From the NCBI GenBank assembly GCA_964627035.1, contig CAZVKN010000016.1, forward strand, positions 8,092 to 72,091: a stretch of DNA of 64,000 nt, written 5' to 3'. The notes beneath the pieces are model-generated. The model saw only the letters and a program-made list of their open reading frames with translations, did no database searches and was not told the origin of the DNA. Each line of letters begins with the position of its first letter. Positions within the stretch are counted from its first letter, which is position 1. This DNA comes from CAZVKN01 sp964627035 (GTDB lineage Bacteria; Electryoneota; AABM5-125-24; Hatepunaeales; Hatepunaeaceae). A program made the position numbers and the translations under genes. Positions 17,826-25,434 of this stretch are shown here, piece by piece.

Positions 17826-18737
17826 ATGGCAAAAATCGGCAAGAAAATTAATATTCGCACGAATCAGTCTCTGGAGAGGTATCTGCAGGAGATCGGTGAA
17901 GTAAACCTGCTTACCACCAAAGAAGAGATTGAACTTGCACGCAGGGTCAACTATAAACCGGAAGAAGATCCAAATGTGCAGGAAGGCGAAAAGCCGGAGT
18001 TTACTCTTCTGCAGCAGGAGAGAGCTTTGGCACAGATGGTTAAGGCAAACCTACGCTTTGTAGTATCCGTTGCAAAGCAGTACCAAAATCAAGGTCTCTC
18101 ACTCGGTGACCTCATAAATGAAGGCAACCTTGGACTGATTAAGGCTGCCCAAAGATTTGATGAGACCCGTGGATTCAAATTTATCTCCTACGCTGTGTGG
18201 TGGATCCGGCAATCTATTCTTCAGGCTTTGGCAGAGCAGTCCCGTGTTGTGCGGCTTCCTCTCAATCGGGTAGGTGCCCTCAATAAAATCGGTAAGGCGT
18301 GCAGCTCTCTTGAGCAGAAATATGAACGTGAGCCGTCTGCCGAGGAGTTAGCTGAAAAACTTGAAATGAACATCGGTGAAGTCACCGACACACTGAAGAT
18401 GTCCGGCAGGCACCTTTCTATGGATGCACCGTTCAGCCAAGGGGAAGACAACCGCCTGCTTGATATTCTTCACAATGATCTGCAGCCTCCACCTGATTCT
18501 CATCTGATGGATGAATCACTCAGGCAGGACATAGAACGTGCCCTCAACGATCTGACTGCTCGTGAAGCTGAAGTGATCCGCTTTTATTTCGGGATCAGCC
18601 GGGATCAGTTGACACTTGAGCAGATTGGCGTGAGATTCCGTCTGACGCGTGAGCGGGTGCGTCAGATTAAGGAAAAGGCGATACGAAAACTGAGCCATCC
18701 ATCACGCTCCAAAGCACTCCGAGCTTATTTAAGTTAG
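17826..18737 (+). CDS. rpoD: RNA polymerase sigma factor, RpoD/SigA family (short FCB form)
   Basis: 303 residues. It begins directly with region 1.2 (SLERYLQEIGEVNLLTTKEE) and lacks region 1.1, as in Bacteroidota and Chlorobiota primary sigma factors. Region 2 is complete (ANLRFVVSVAKQYQNQGL, LGLIKAAQRFDETRGFKFIS, YAVWWIRQSI), as are region 3 (RLPLNRVGALNKI) and region 4. Region 4.2 is EQIGVRFRLTRERVRQIKEK. The TTGACA-N17-TATATT promoters in the window suit a sigma-70-type factor. It has its own terminator-like hairpin right after the stop. A RpoS-like role cannot be excluded, but the short primary form is the simplest reading. Confidence 0.92.
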   Translation: MAKIGKKINIRTNQSLERYLQEIGEVNLLTTKEEIELARRVNYKPEEDPNVQEGEKPEFTLLQQERALAQMVKANLRFVVSVAKQYQNQGLSLGDLINEGNLGLIKAAQRFDETRGFKFISYAVWWIRQSILQALAEQSRVVRLPLNRVGALNKIGKACSSLEQKYEREPSAEELAEKLEMNIGEVTDTLKMSGRHLSMDAPFSQGEDNRLLDILHNDLQPPPDSHLMDESLRQDIERALNDLTAREAEVIRFYFGISRDQLTLEQIGVRFRLTRERVRQIKEKAIRKLSHPSRSKALRAYLS

Positions 18738-18743
18738 CATAAT

Positions 18744-18769
18744 ACGGGATTGGCAAACGTCAATCCCGT
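18744..18769 (+). terminator. Hairpin after rpoD
   Basis: ACGGGATTG and CAATCCCGT form a perfect 9-bp stem with an 8-base loop, 6 bases past the rpoD stop. The tail is CTCTTCCCTC, so termination may be partial and allow read-through into the TPR and folP genes. Confidence 0.55.
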
Positions 18770-18794
18770 CTCTTCCCTCATACTTGAAGCTAAT

Positions 18795-19856
18795 ATGACC
18801 GAATCTCCGACACAACGATTACACCTCCGCGGCAACGCCCTCTACAACAAGGGCGACTTTGAAGGTGCAATCGAATGTTACTCACAAGCCCTTATCCTGG
18901 ATCCGAACCTACACGATACAAGATTTAACCGTGCACTCGCTTATACCCAGATCCATAGATACGACAAGGCTCTGCGAGATTTGGAACTCAGAATTAAATC
19001 CGGACAAGGGCTGAAGGACTGCTATCATCTGATTGCCGTGATATATCGCTTTAAGGAAGATCCGGTCAATTCAATCCGCTATCTGCTTAGATCCATCGAG
19101 ATCAATCCCTATGACAATAAGGTGGTGAATGAACTGGAGCTTGTTCTAGAATTTGCTTCGCGAATGGAGGTCATACCGACCGATTTGGAACCTATCATCG
19201 AGCAGATAATCAACTCCCCTAAACGGAGTGTGGTTGTTTTGGGCTATATTTATCGAAGCAGCATCGCAGCTCGAAACTATGACCTGAACGATGCCGAGCA
19301 GGAGCTTGATACCGCACTGAAAATTGATCCGGGGAATATCTCAATTCTCGAAAAGCTTGCAAAACTTCACCGACGATTTTCCGATTCGGAGGCTGCCGAA
19401 TCTTACTATCAAAAAATTCTGCAAATCGAGCCGAAGAACGTAAAAACACTGTGCCGCATGGGAGCGGTCAGCATGGATAGAATTGACTATGAGGCTGCGG
19501 AAGAGTACTATCTGCGTGCATTGGATTACGAACCCGATCACCCTGCTGCATATGAGGGCTTAGGTGATGTCTATCAGGTGATCGGAGACCGCGAACAGGC
19601 AAAGATCTACTACCATCTCGCACTGCAATCCGACAATGAACGACCACATGCGATGTATGAACTGGCAAACATGGTGCGAGATGAAGAGCCTGAACTCGCT
19701 ATATTTCTTCTTAAGAAAATTCTCAAACGCTATCCCGATAACGGTGATGTCGGTGAGGAACTCGATTCGCTGACCGCTATGTACGGTGATCCCAAGACCG
19801 ATTTCAGTTATATCTTCGAGAATCGCGACTTCAACAGCTACTTCAGCGAGAAATGA
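18795..19856 (+). CDS. TPR repeat protein
   Basis: 353 residues from the ATG at 18795. A TTG 45 bases upstream is in frame but lies inside the hairpin after rpoD, so I prefer the ATG. The protein has about seven TPR motifs, for example ALYNKGDFEGAIECYSQAL, LDPNLHDTRFNRALAY and AAEEYYLRALDYEPDHPAAY. There is no signal peptide, so it is a cytoplasmic scaffold. It overlaps folP by 4 bases (ATGA), so the two are translationally coupled. A specific partner is unknown. Confidence 0.85.
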   Translation: MTESPTQRLHLRGNALYNKGDFEGAIECYSQALILDPNLHDTRFNRALAYTQIHRYDKALRDLELRIKSGQGLKDCYHLIAVIYRFKEDPVNSIRYLLRSIEINPYDNKVVNELELVLEFASRMEVIPTDLEPIIEQIINSPKRSVVVLGYIYRSSIAARNYDLNDAEQELDTALKIDPGNISILEKLAKLHRRFSDSEAAESYYQKILQIEPKNVKTLCRMGAVSMDRIDYEAAEEYYLRALDYEPDHPAAYEGLGDVYQVIGDREQAKIYYHLALQSDNERPHAMYELANMVRDEEPELAIFLLKKILKRYPDNGDVGEELDSLTAMYGDPKTDFSYIFENRDFNSYFSEK

Positions 19857-20728
19857 CAGCACAGTCCGACCGTTTTTTCTATGCACGCGGGAGAACGATT
19901 CCACTTGGTCGGAACAGTGTCATAATGGGGATTGTCAACACCACTCCCGACTCATTCTCCGATGGTGGTGAAGCAGCTACGGTTGAAGTCGGATTGAATC
20001 GAACTGTCCAACATTTCAGGGATGGGGCAGCTATCATTGATATCGGTGGTGAATCAACCCGCCCGAACAGCGATCCCGTTCCCCTCGATGAAGAGATCAG
20101 CAGAACTATACCACTCATACAATCTGCAAATAAGAGATTTCCGGATGGCGACAACAAACCGCTAATTTCCATAGACAGTTACAAATCAGAAGTTGCTCGA
20201 TTAGCACTTCTGGCTGGTGCCCATATTGTCAACGATATCAGCGGGGGAAATTACGATGAAGCAATGGCTGATACAGCCGCAGAATTCGGTGCAGGAGTGG
20301 TTTTAATGCACATCAAAGGGACTCCCCGCACAATGCAGAGGAATCCTCACTATGATGATCTGATCGGTGAAATATATGAATATCTTTCAGATGCAATCGA
20401 CAAATTTATCCGGGCTGGTGTGGTGAAAGAGTCCATATTGGTTGATCCCGGAATCGGTTTTGGAAAGACAATTGAGCATAATCTTGAGCTTATTGTTCGT
20501 CTGAACGAATTTCAGGGGATCGCTGCAGGTGTGCTTCTGGGACCTTCTCGAAAATCGTTTATCGGTGAGATAACCGGTAAAACGGTCAGTCAGAGAGTCG
20601 AAGGGACAATCGGTGCAGTAATTGCAGGAATTATGTCGGGAGCTGACGCGGTCAGAGTGCATGATGTAGCTCAGGTTGCCGATGCAATTAAGGTGGCGGA
20701 TCGAATCAGGAACAGAGTTCCGGGTTGA
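19853..20728 (+). CDS. folP: Dihydropteroate synthase
   Basis: 291 residues. It condenses p-aminobenzoate with the pterin pyrophosphate to make dihydropteroate. Motifs: IMGIVNTTPDSFSDGG (pterin site), IIDIGGESTRPNS, the HIVNDISGG segment, VLMHIKGTPRTMQ, ILVDPGIGFGKTIEHN and GPSRKSFIG. These are all the signatures of the family. It is the step before FolC, which is encoded at 3963-5324. The short N-terminal extension (FFYARGRTIPLGRNS) is normal. It overlaps the TPR gene and lies 6 bases before rimI. Confidence 0.96.
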   Translation: MTAQSDRFFYARGRTIPLGRNSVIMGIVNTTPDSFSDGGEAATVEVGLNRTVQHFRDGAAIIDIGGESTRPNSDPVPLDEEISRTIPLIQSANKRFPDGDNKPLISIDSYKSEVARLALLAGAHIVNDISGGNYDEAMADTAAEFGAGVVLMHIKGTPRTMQRNPHYDDLIGEIYEYLSDAIDKFIRAGVVKESILVDPGIGFGKTIEHNLELIVRLNEFQGIAAGVLLGPSRKSFIGEITGKTVSQRVEGTIGAVIAGIMSGADAVRVHDVAQVADAIKVADRIRNRVPG

Positions 20729-20734
20729 GATTCA

Positions 20735-21232
20735 ATGACTCGCAACGCTATTGAAAAAAAAGACTTCCATATTAGCGATATTACTGTTCGTGATCTGCCG
20801 GAAGTTATAAGAATTGAGGAAAACTGCTTCTCTGACCCTTGGCGCCGCCAACAGTTTCTCGATGTAATCTGGAACGGATTCATATTTTGGAAATTGACCG
20901 ATGAGACAATGATTGGCGGTTATCTGGTGGCTATACCATATAAAGACAGCATCCACATCGCCAATATTGTCATAGTTCCTTCCCTGCGAAGACAAGGCTT
21001 TGCACGTAAATTTCTGCGAGAACTTCATAACTTGGCAACACACCACAAAAAGCATTACATTACACTTGAAGTACGGTGCAGCAATAAATCAGCCATTGCA
21101 CTATATGAGTCGGAAGGATATTATCAATTCAGCGTTAAACAGGGGTATTATGACGGAAATGAAGATGCCCTGCTATTTGTTCAGGAGTTAACACATGCCA
21201 GAGTGGTATCAAAGACCACAGCCACCGGTTAG
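20735..21232 (+). CDS. rimI: GNAT acetyltransferase, RimI-like (ribosomal protein bS18 alanine)
   Basis: 165 residues with the GNAT fold. The acetyl-CoA-binding motif is RRQGFARKFL, preceded by IANIVIVPSL and followed by ITLEVRCSNKSAIALYESEGY, the pattern seen in RimI. The family acetylates the N-terminal alanine of ribosomal protein S18. Its last 38 bases overlap the start of accD in another frame, an unusually long overlap, so the real RimI end may be trimmed in other strains. It lacks the tsaB/tsaD neighbours often seen with rimI. Confidence 0.8.
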   Translation: MTRNAIEKKDFHISDITVRDLPEVIRIEENCFSDPWRRQQFLDVIWNGFIFWKLTDETMIGGYLVAIPYKDSIHIANIVIVPSLRRQGFARKFLRELHNLATHHKKHYITLEVRCSNKSAIALYESEGYYQFSVKQGYYDGNEDALLFVQELTHARVVSKTTATG

Positions 21233-22034
21233 AACATCAAAGAGAAAGAACATCCCTGATGGGATTTGGGTCAAATGCCCATCCTGCAGCGAAAGTCTTT
21301 TTCGCAAGGAGTTGGAACGGGATCTGAATGTATGTCCGAAATGCGGTCACCATTTCAGAATTAATTCATCCACCTATATCAATCTTTTGCTCGATGATGG
21401 TAGCTGGATTGAACAGGATGCCAACCTCACAACCGATGATCCATTGGAATTCAAAGACAGCATATTGTACAGTGACAGAGTTGAGAAATATGTCAAAAAG
21501 TCCGGTCTGTCGGAGGCTCTCAGGTGCGTCACAGGAAAGATGAGCGGTCGCACTATAGAGCTTGCAATCCTCGATTTCAGTTTTATGGGAGGTAGTGTCG
21601 GCTCGGTTGTCGGTGAGAAGTTGTGCCGTTCCATTGACCGTGCTATTGAAACCGGCTCACCCCTGATCGTCGTTTCCTGTTCCGGTGGGATGAGAATGCA
21701 GGAGGGGTTGTTCTCGCTGATGCAGATGGCAAAGGTGTCGGCATCGCTCGTTAAGCTGAGTCAGGCTAAGATTCCGTTTATTTCTGTGATGACAAACCCG
21801 ACAACCGGTGGAACCACCGCCTCGTTTGCCATGCTTGGCGATATTAACATTTCCGAACCGGGAGCACTCATTGGATTTGCAGGACCGCGTGTGATCAAAC
21901 AGACTATCGGTCAGGATCTCCCTGAAGGGTTCCAGAGTGCAGAATTTCTGCTCGAAAAAGGCTTTTTAGACATGATTGTGATTCGTAAAGAGCTGAAGGC
22001 AAAGCTCACGACATTGTTGAATCTATTGATGTAA
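21195..22034 (+). CDS. accD: Acetyl-CoA carboxylase carboxyltransferase subunit beta
   Basis: 279 residues. It is the zinc-finger half of the carboxyltransferase that makes malonyl-CoA. The four zinc cysteines are visible (C28, C31, C47, C50 in KCPSCSES and CPKCGHHF). The crotonase-like core follows, with CSGGMRMQEG and TNPTTGGTTASFAMLGD, then GFAGPRVIKQTIGQ. These are the hallmarks of AccD. The alpha subunit (accA) is not in the window. It overlaps rimI by 38 bases. Confidence 0.95.
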   Translation: MPEWYQRPQPPVRTSKRKNIPDGIWVKCPSCSESLFRKELERDLNVCPKCGHHFRINSSTYINLLLDDGSWIEQDANLTTDDPLEFKDSILYSDRVEKYVKKSGLSEALRCVTGKMSGRTIELAILDFSFMGGSVGSVVGEKLCRSIDRAIETGSPLIVVSCSGGMRMQEGLFSLMQMAKVSASLVKLSQAKIPFISVMTNPTTGGTTASFAMLGDINISEPGALIGFAGPRVIKQTIGQDLPEGFQSAEFLLEKGFLDMIVIRKELKAKLTTLLNLLM

Positions 22035-22046
22035 GTGTTTCCCATC

Positions 22047-22105
22047 TTGTAGTCTGGTTGTCCTCAACTGCGACTCCGTCGGGTTTGAGACAAACCCGAC
22101 TACAG
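22047..22105. repeat. CGACTACAG double-hairpin repeat, copy 1
   Basis: Starts TTGTAGTCTGGTTGTCC and ends AAACCCGACTACAG. Inner hairpins: GTCTGGTTG...CAACTGCGAC (imperfect) and GTCGGGTTTG-AGA-CAAACCCGAC (perfect 10 bp). It lies between accD and the hybrid kinase gene. Confidence 0.7.
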
Positions 22106-22126
22106 TATTATTAACACTCAATGACC

Positions 22127-22182
22127 CTGTAGTCGTGGTTGTCTCAACCACGACGTCGGACTTGAGACAAGCCCGACTACAG
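22127..22182. repeat. CGACTACAG double-hairpin repeat, copy 2
   Basis: 56 bp. It starts CTGTAGTCG and ends CGACTACAG, so the ends are 9-bp inverted repeats. Inside are GTCGTGGTTG-TCT-CAACCACGAC (perfect 10 bp) and GTCGGACTTG-AGA-CAAGCCCGAC (one mismatch). It is 21 bases from copy 1. A third, diverged copy is at 25171. Confidence 0.75.
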
Positions 22183-22225
22183 AGCGAAAATACAAAACCA
22201 CCACCATTACCCGCTGGAGGATAAA

Positions 22226-23326
22226 ATGAAAAAAGTTCTTATCATTGATGATGACCTCATGCTCCTCGATGCAGTGAAGATCATGCTGGAAAGTGCAGGT
22301 TATACAGTGTTGGAAGCAGCAAACGGTTATGACGGTGTTCAGATTGCTCAACGACAATTCCCGGACATCATCGTCTGTGATATTATGATGGAACAGGGGG
22401 ACGGCTATTATGTTCTTGCTGAGATGCAAAAGAGACCGGCAACAGCTTCTATACCGTTCGTGTTCCTCACCGGTAAAACCAGCCGGGTGAACGTCCGGCG
22501 TGGGATGGAGTTAGGCGCTTCCGATTATCTGACCAAACCGTTTACCGAAAAGGAACTGCTGTCAACCATAGAAGCGCAGATGCGCAGACATAACCACCTG
22601 ATGCAGTTGACCGATCATAAATTGTCGGTATTAAAGGAAAACATCTCCCTCGCCATCCCACATGAGATGAGAACACCGTTAACGAGCATTATCGGTCTGT
22701 CGAAGGTGATCAACCGAAGAAGCGATTCGATTAAGCCGACCGAGCTGTCTAAGATGGCTCAATCTATTTTCATAGCCGGAAAGAGATTGTACCGTACAAT
22801 TGAGAATTTCCTGCTGTACACACAACTTGAACTGATCTCATCGGATCAGGACAATATTGATTCGATCAGACAGGAAAAAACAACTTTCTCCAAGGACAAT
22901 GTCACCGAGATCGCTTTAGAAATGACTGAACACGCTAATCGCAGCAATGACCTTATTCTGCATGTTAGCGACGGACAGCCGCATATTCACTGTGATTACC
23001 TGAAAAAGATCGTTGAAGAGTTAATAGATAACAGCCTGAAATTCTCACAGCCGGGCACGAGAATAGTTGTTAATGTGGATATTGAGAATGATATGTACAT
23101 CTTGTCAGTTAAGGATAGCGGGGTGGGAATGTTGAAGGATGAAATCAAGCAGATCGGCGCCTACATGCAGTTTGAAAGGCGAACACACGAACAGCAGGGG
23201 ATCGGGTTGGGGTTGACAATTGTGAAGCAACTCGCTGATGTTCATGGAGGATCGATGAGAGTAGATAGCAAAAGGGGAAAAGGTACAATCATTACAATAT
23301 ACTTACCTGCCAGAGTAACTGAATAA
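22226..23326 (+). CDS. Hybrid receiver - histidine kinase
   Basis: 366 residues, with GGAGG before the ATG. A receiver domain is at the N-terminus (residues 1-120): acidic pocket D8-D10, phosphoacceptor D52 in IIVCDIMM, and K104 in LTKPF. It is followed by a HisKA domain with H146 in IPHEMRTPLTSIIGL. The HATPase_c domain carries DNSLKFSQPG (N box), DSGVGM (G1) and GIGLGLTIVKQ (G2). There is no sensor or membrane domain, so the protein is cytoplasmic and its own receiver probably sets the kinase activity. It lacks an adjacent partner regulator. Confidence 0.93.
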   Translation: MKKVLIIDDDLMLLDAVKIMLESAGYTVLEAANGYDGVQIAQRQFPDIIVCDIMMEQGDGYYVLAEMQKRPATASIPFVFLTGKTSRVNVRRGMELGASDYLTKPFTEKELLSTIEAQMRRHNHLMQLTDHKLSVLKENISLAIPHEMRTPLTSIIGLSKVINRRSDSIKPTELSKMAQSIFIAGKRLYRTIENFLLYTQLELISSDQDNIDSIRQEKTTFSKDNVTEIALEMTEHANRSNDLILHVSDGQPHIHCDYLKKIVEELIDNSLKFSQPGTRIVVNVDIENDMYILSVKDSGVGMLKDEIKQIGAYMQFERRTHEQQGIGLGLTIVKQLADVHGGSMRVDSKRGKGTIITIYLPARVTE

Positions 23327-23342
23327 TAGGAGTCAGTTAAAA

Positions 23343-24155
23343 ATGAACAGACACATCCTGATGAAAGTAACCAGTGTTATCCTCCTAGTTGCATTTGTAT
23401 TCACCTCATGTACCCCTGCCTACAGGTACGACAAATACTATACACCGGAGCATAAATATCATATTGAACCAATTTCAGAAGCAGATAAGTGGATAGATGG
23501 GAAAGCGTATCTTGCGAATGAATCTGATAGCATCGTTGTAAACGTTTGTTTCAATCAGCAGGTTCAGGAATTATCAAATCACTACCTGGAATTTAATGTT
23601 GTTATTGAAAACGTATCCACTAAGCCCGTATTGGTTGATCCGAATGAATTCTTAATTGTAACAGATTCACCAACGAAGACGTGTGGTTCTATTGATCCTG
23701 AGAAGAGAATATCTGAAATTGACGATTATCTGGCAGGTAAAACGATCCCTGTCTCTGAAGACAAGAGCCGGTCGAAATCAACAGCGATAGTTATCGGGAC
23801 AGTCATAGTCCTGTTGGTTGTCGGAATCTTTGTCTTAATCGCAAATGTATTTGATGATGACAACTATGATGACGAAGACAAAGATGATCATGACCATTAC
23901 TACTACGACGACGATGATGAGGAAACGGAAGAGCTGCGTAAGATTAGAACTTCCAGGGAATATCAGATAAAGATGGAGAAATTGGCTGGGATTAAGAACG
24001 TGTGGGATAAAGAAACTATCCGGAAAACCACACTTGAACCGAACCAATCAATTTCGGGTAAAGTATTCTTTCCCGTTCCGGACAAAATGAAATCCTTAAC
24101 CCTTTTTGTTGTAATAGCTGAGTACAAAACAGGATTTCTGTTTAAGGCAGCATAG
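23343..24155 (+). CDS. Putative lipoprotein with an acidic Asp/Tyr-rich segment
   Basis: 270 residues, with AGGAG upstream of the ATG. A signal peptide with lipobox VFTSC (C near residue 23) marks an outer- or inner-membrane lipoprotein. A beta-rich region follows (residues 45-125). Next are a strongly hydrophobic segment (IVIGTVIVLLVVGIFVLIA, about residues 150-170) and a very acidic stretch of Asp, Tyr and His (DDDNYDDEDKDDHDHYYYDD). The C-terminus is beta-rich again (KVFFPVPDKMKSLTLFVV). I know no family with this arrangement. The acidic stretch could bind metal ions. It is 45 bases before an M48 peptidase lipoprotein and may be co-expressed. Confidence 0.75.
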   Translation: MNRHILMKVTSVILLVAFVFTSCTPAYRYDKYYTPEHKYHIEPISEADKWIDGKAYLANESDSIVVNVCFNQQVQELSNHYLEFNVVIENVSTKPVLVDPNEFLIVTDSPTKTCGSIDPEKRISEIDDYLAGKTIPVSEDKSRSKSTAIVIGTVIVLLVVGIFVLIANVFDDDNYDDEDKDDHDHYYYDDDDEETEELRKIRTSREYQIKMEKLAGIKNVWDKETIRKTTLEPNQSISGKVFFPVPDKMKSLTLFVVIAEYKTGFLFKAA

Positions 24156-24199
24156 ATTGCAAATAATTAAATCGCAACGATAACCATTTCGGGAAGACT

Positions 24200-25009
24200 A
24201 TGTTCAAATCTATTAATATGAAATCTATCAGTTGGATGCTGCTGTTAGCGCTGATCGTATCGTGTGCGACAGTGCCGCTGACCGGACGGAGGCAGTTGAA
24301 TCTGATTCCAGCCACCGAGCTGAACAACCTCAGCTTCCAGCAATATTCAGATTTTTTACAAAATCATAAGCTTAGCAAGAACGCACAACAGACACAACTT
24401 GTTAAGAATGTCGGAAAGAACATCCAAAAAGCTGTAGAAGTTTATTTCAAACAGAAAGATCTGACACACCATCTGAGAGGATACAAGTGGGAGTTCAATC
24501 TTGTAGAAGACAAGCTGGTAAACGCATTCTGTATGCCGGGTGGCAAAGTCGTTATCTATACAGGTATTCTGCCGCTCACCAAAGATGAGGCAGGCTTAGC
24601 CACGGTCATGGGACACGAGATTGCCCATGCTATCGCCAATCACGGTAACGAACGGATGAGCCAAGGACTTGTTGCGTCATTCGGCTCGGTTGCACTGGAT
24701 CAGGCTATGAAGAAGAAGAGTGCCGAAACACGTGCCATATTCAATGCTGCTTATGGTGTCGGAGCAACAGTCGGTGTGATGCTACCGTTCAGCCGACTGC
24801 ATGAATCCGAAGCCGACAGACTCGGTCTGATCTTCATGGCTATGGCGGGGTACGATCCTCACAACGCAGTCAATTTCTGGAAACGAATGGCTGCCAAGAA
24901 AGGAGGAGGTGCCCCACCGGAGTTTCTCAGCACACACCCGTCCGATCAAACCAGAATCAACAAGATTCAGAAGGCAATGCCTGAAGCAATGAGGTATTAT
25001 AAGAAGTGA
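24200..25009 (+). CDS. M48-family metallopeptidase, lipoprotein
   Basis: 269 residues. The lipobox is LIVSC (C22). The zinc site is HEIAH (H139-H143) in VMGHEIAHAIANHGNE, with the third ligand Glu in the ESEADRLGL motif further on. This is the HtpX/Oma1/LoiP pattern of membrane-quality-control proteases. The start GRRQLNLIPATELNNLSFQQ is typical of the YcaL/LoiP group. It probably degrades misfolded outer-membrane or periplasmic proteins. It follows the acidic lipoprotein by 44 bases. Confidence 0.92.
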   Translation: MFKSINMKSISWMLLLALIVSCATVPLTGRRQLNLIPATELNNLSFQQYSDFLQNHKLSKNAQQTQLVKNVGKNIQKAVEVYFKQKDLTHHLRGYKWEFNLVEDKLVNAFCMPGGKVVIYTGILPLTKDEAGLATVMGHEIAHAIANHGNERMSQGLVASFGSVALDQAMKKKSAETRAIFNAAYGVGATVGVMLPFSRLHESEADRLGLIFMAMAGYDPHNAVNFWKRMAAKKGGGAPPEFLSTHPSDQTRINKIQKAMPEAMRYYKK

Positions 25010-25274
25010 TTCTGTGATTAAGTAATTTTGTAATTGAGTAATTGAGTAATTTTGTGATTCAAGACAGATTGATCGGATTGTCAGTAGGGAGCAAGGAGAA
25101 AGGGAGAAGGGAAGAAAGTAAGACTGGATCTCAATCTGTGCATGGAGGGCGGATTTTCAGTCCGCTCTATGTGGTAGTCGTGGTTGTCACATCCCGATGA
25201 ATCGGGACGGGCTTTTCCCAAGCCCGACCACAGGACACTACTTTACCACAATGTTACTAATCCCGCTTTATCAG
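25010..25274. other. Intergenic repeat-rich stretch before moaA
   Basis: No gene is visible. It contains a simple-sequence part built from AAGTAATTTTG and ATTGAGTAATTGAG units (25018-25062), an AGGGAG-rich part (25085-25120) and a dispersed repeat at 25171-25233. The promoter and leader of moaA follow. Confidence 0.6.
25171..25233. repeat. CGACTACAG-family repeat, diverged copy 3
   Basis: Starts GTGGTAGTCGTGGTTGTCAC and ends AAGCCCGACCACAG. Inner hairpins include CATCCCGAT-GAATCGGGACG and CGGGCTTTTCCCAAGCCCG. It is related to the pair at 22.1 kb by its ends and by the CAAGCCCGAC segment. Confidence 0.65.
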
Positions 25275-25303
25275 TTGCAATATTGTCTAATTAAGATTAT
25301 CTT
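25275..25303 (+). promoter_or_regulatory. Promoter of the moaA leader
   Basis: TTGCAA (25275-25280), a 17-base spacer and TATCTT (25298-25303). It is followed by an AT-rich start site and then the structured leader. The -10 hexamer is the same as in the promoter at 17111. Confidence 0.55.
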
Positions 25304-25319
25304 ATCCTAAATAAATTAT

Positions 25320-25430
25320 TCTCCGACCTTGTCGCGCTAAAAACTAACAGTTCATGCAAAGCAGGGCGGTGGGCATTTGCCCCTAGGGTTGCTTCGGAAA
25401 CGGATCAGCCTCCCGTGTTTGGAAAGGAGA
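25320..25430 (+). promoter_or_regulatory. Candidate molybdenum-cofactor (Moco) riboswitch leader of moaA
   Basis: A 111-base leader right before moaA. Its ends pair: TCTCC at 25320-25324 with GGAGA at 25426-25430. Inside are GGGCA-TT-TGCCC, a GGTTG...CAGCC stem enclosing CTTCGGAAACGG, and the segment CCTCCCGTGTTTGGAAAGGAG. From memory that segment resembles the conserved 3' part of Moco RNA elements. The 3' arm contains the Shine-Dalgarno AGGAG of moaA, so ligand binding could block translation. Naming rests on location and partial resemblance; a covariance-model search would decide. Confidence 0.55.
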
Positions 25431-25434
25431 CTTT

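Noticed and set aside
18750..18794. TTG start for the TPR protein
   Set aside because: It falls in the hairpin after rpoD; the ATG at 18795 starts the repeat structure.
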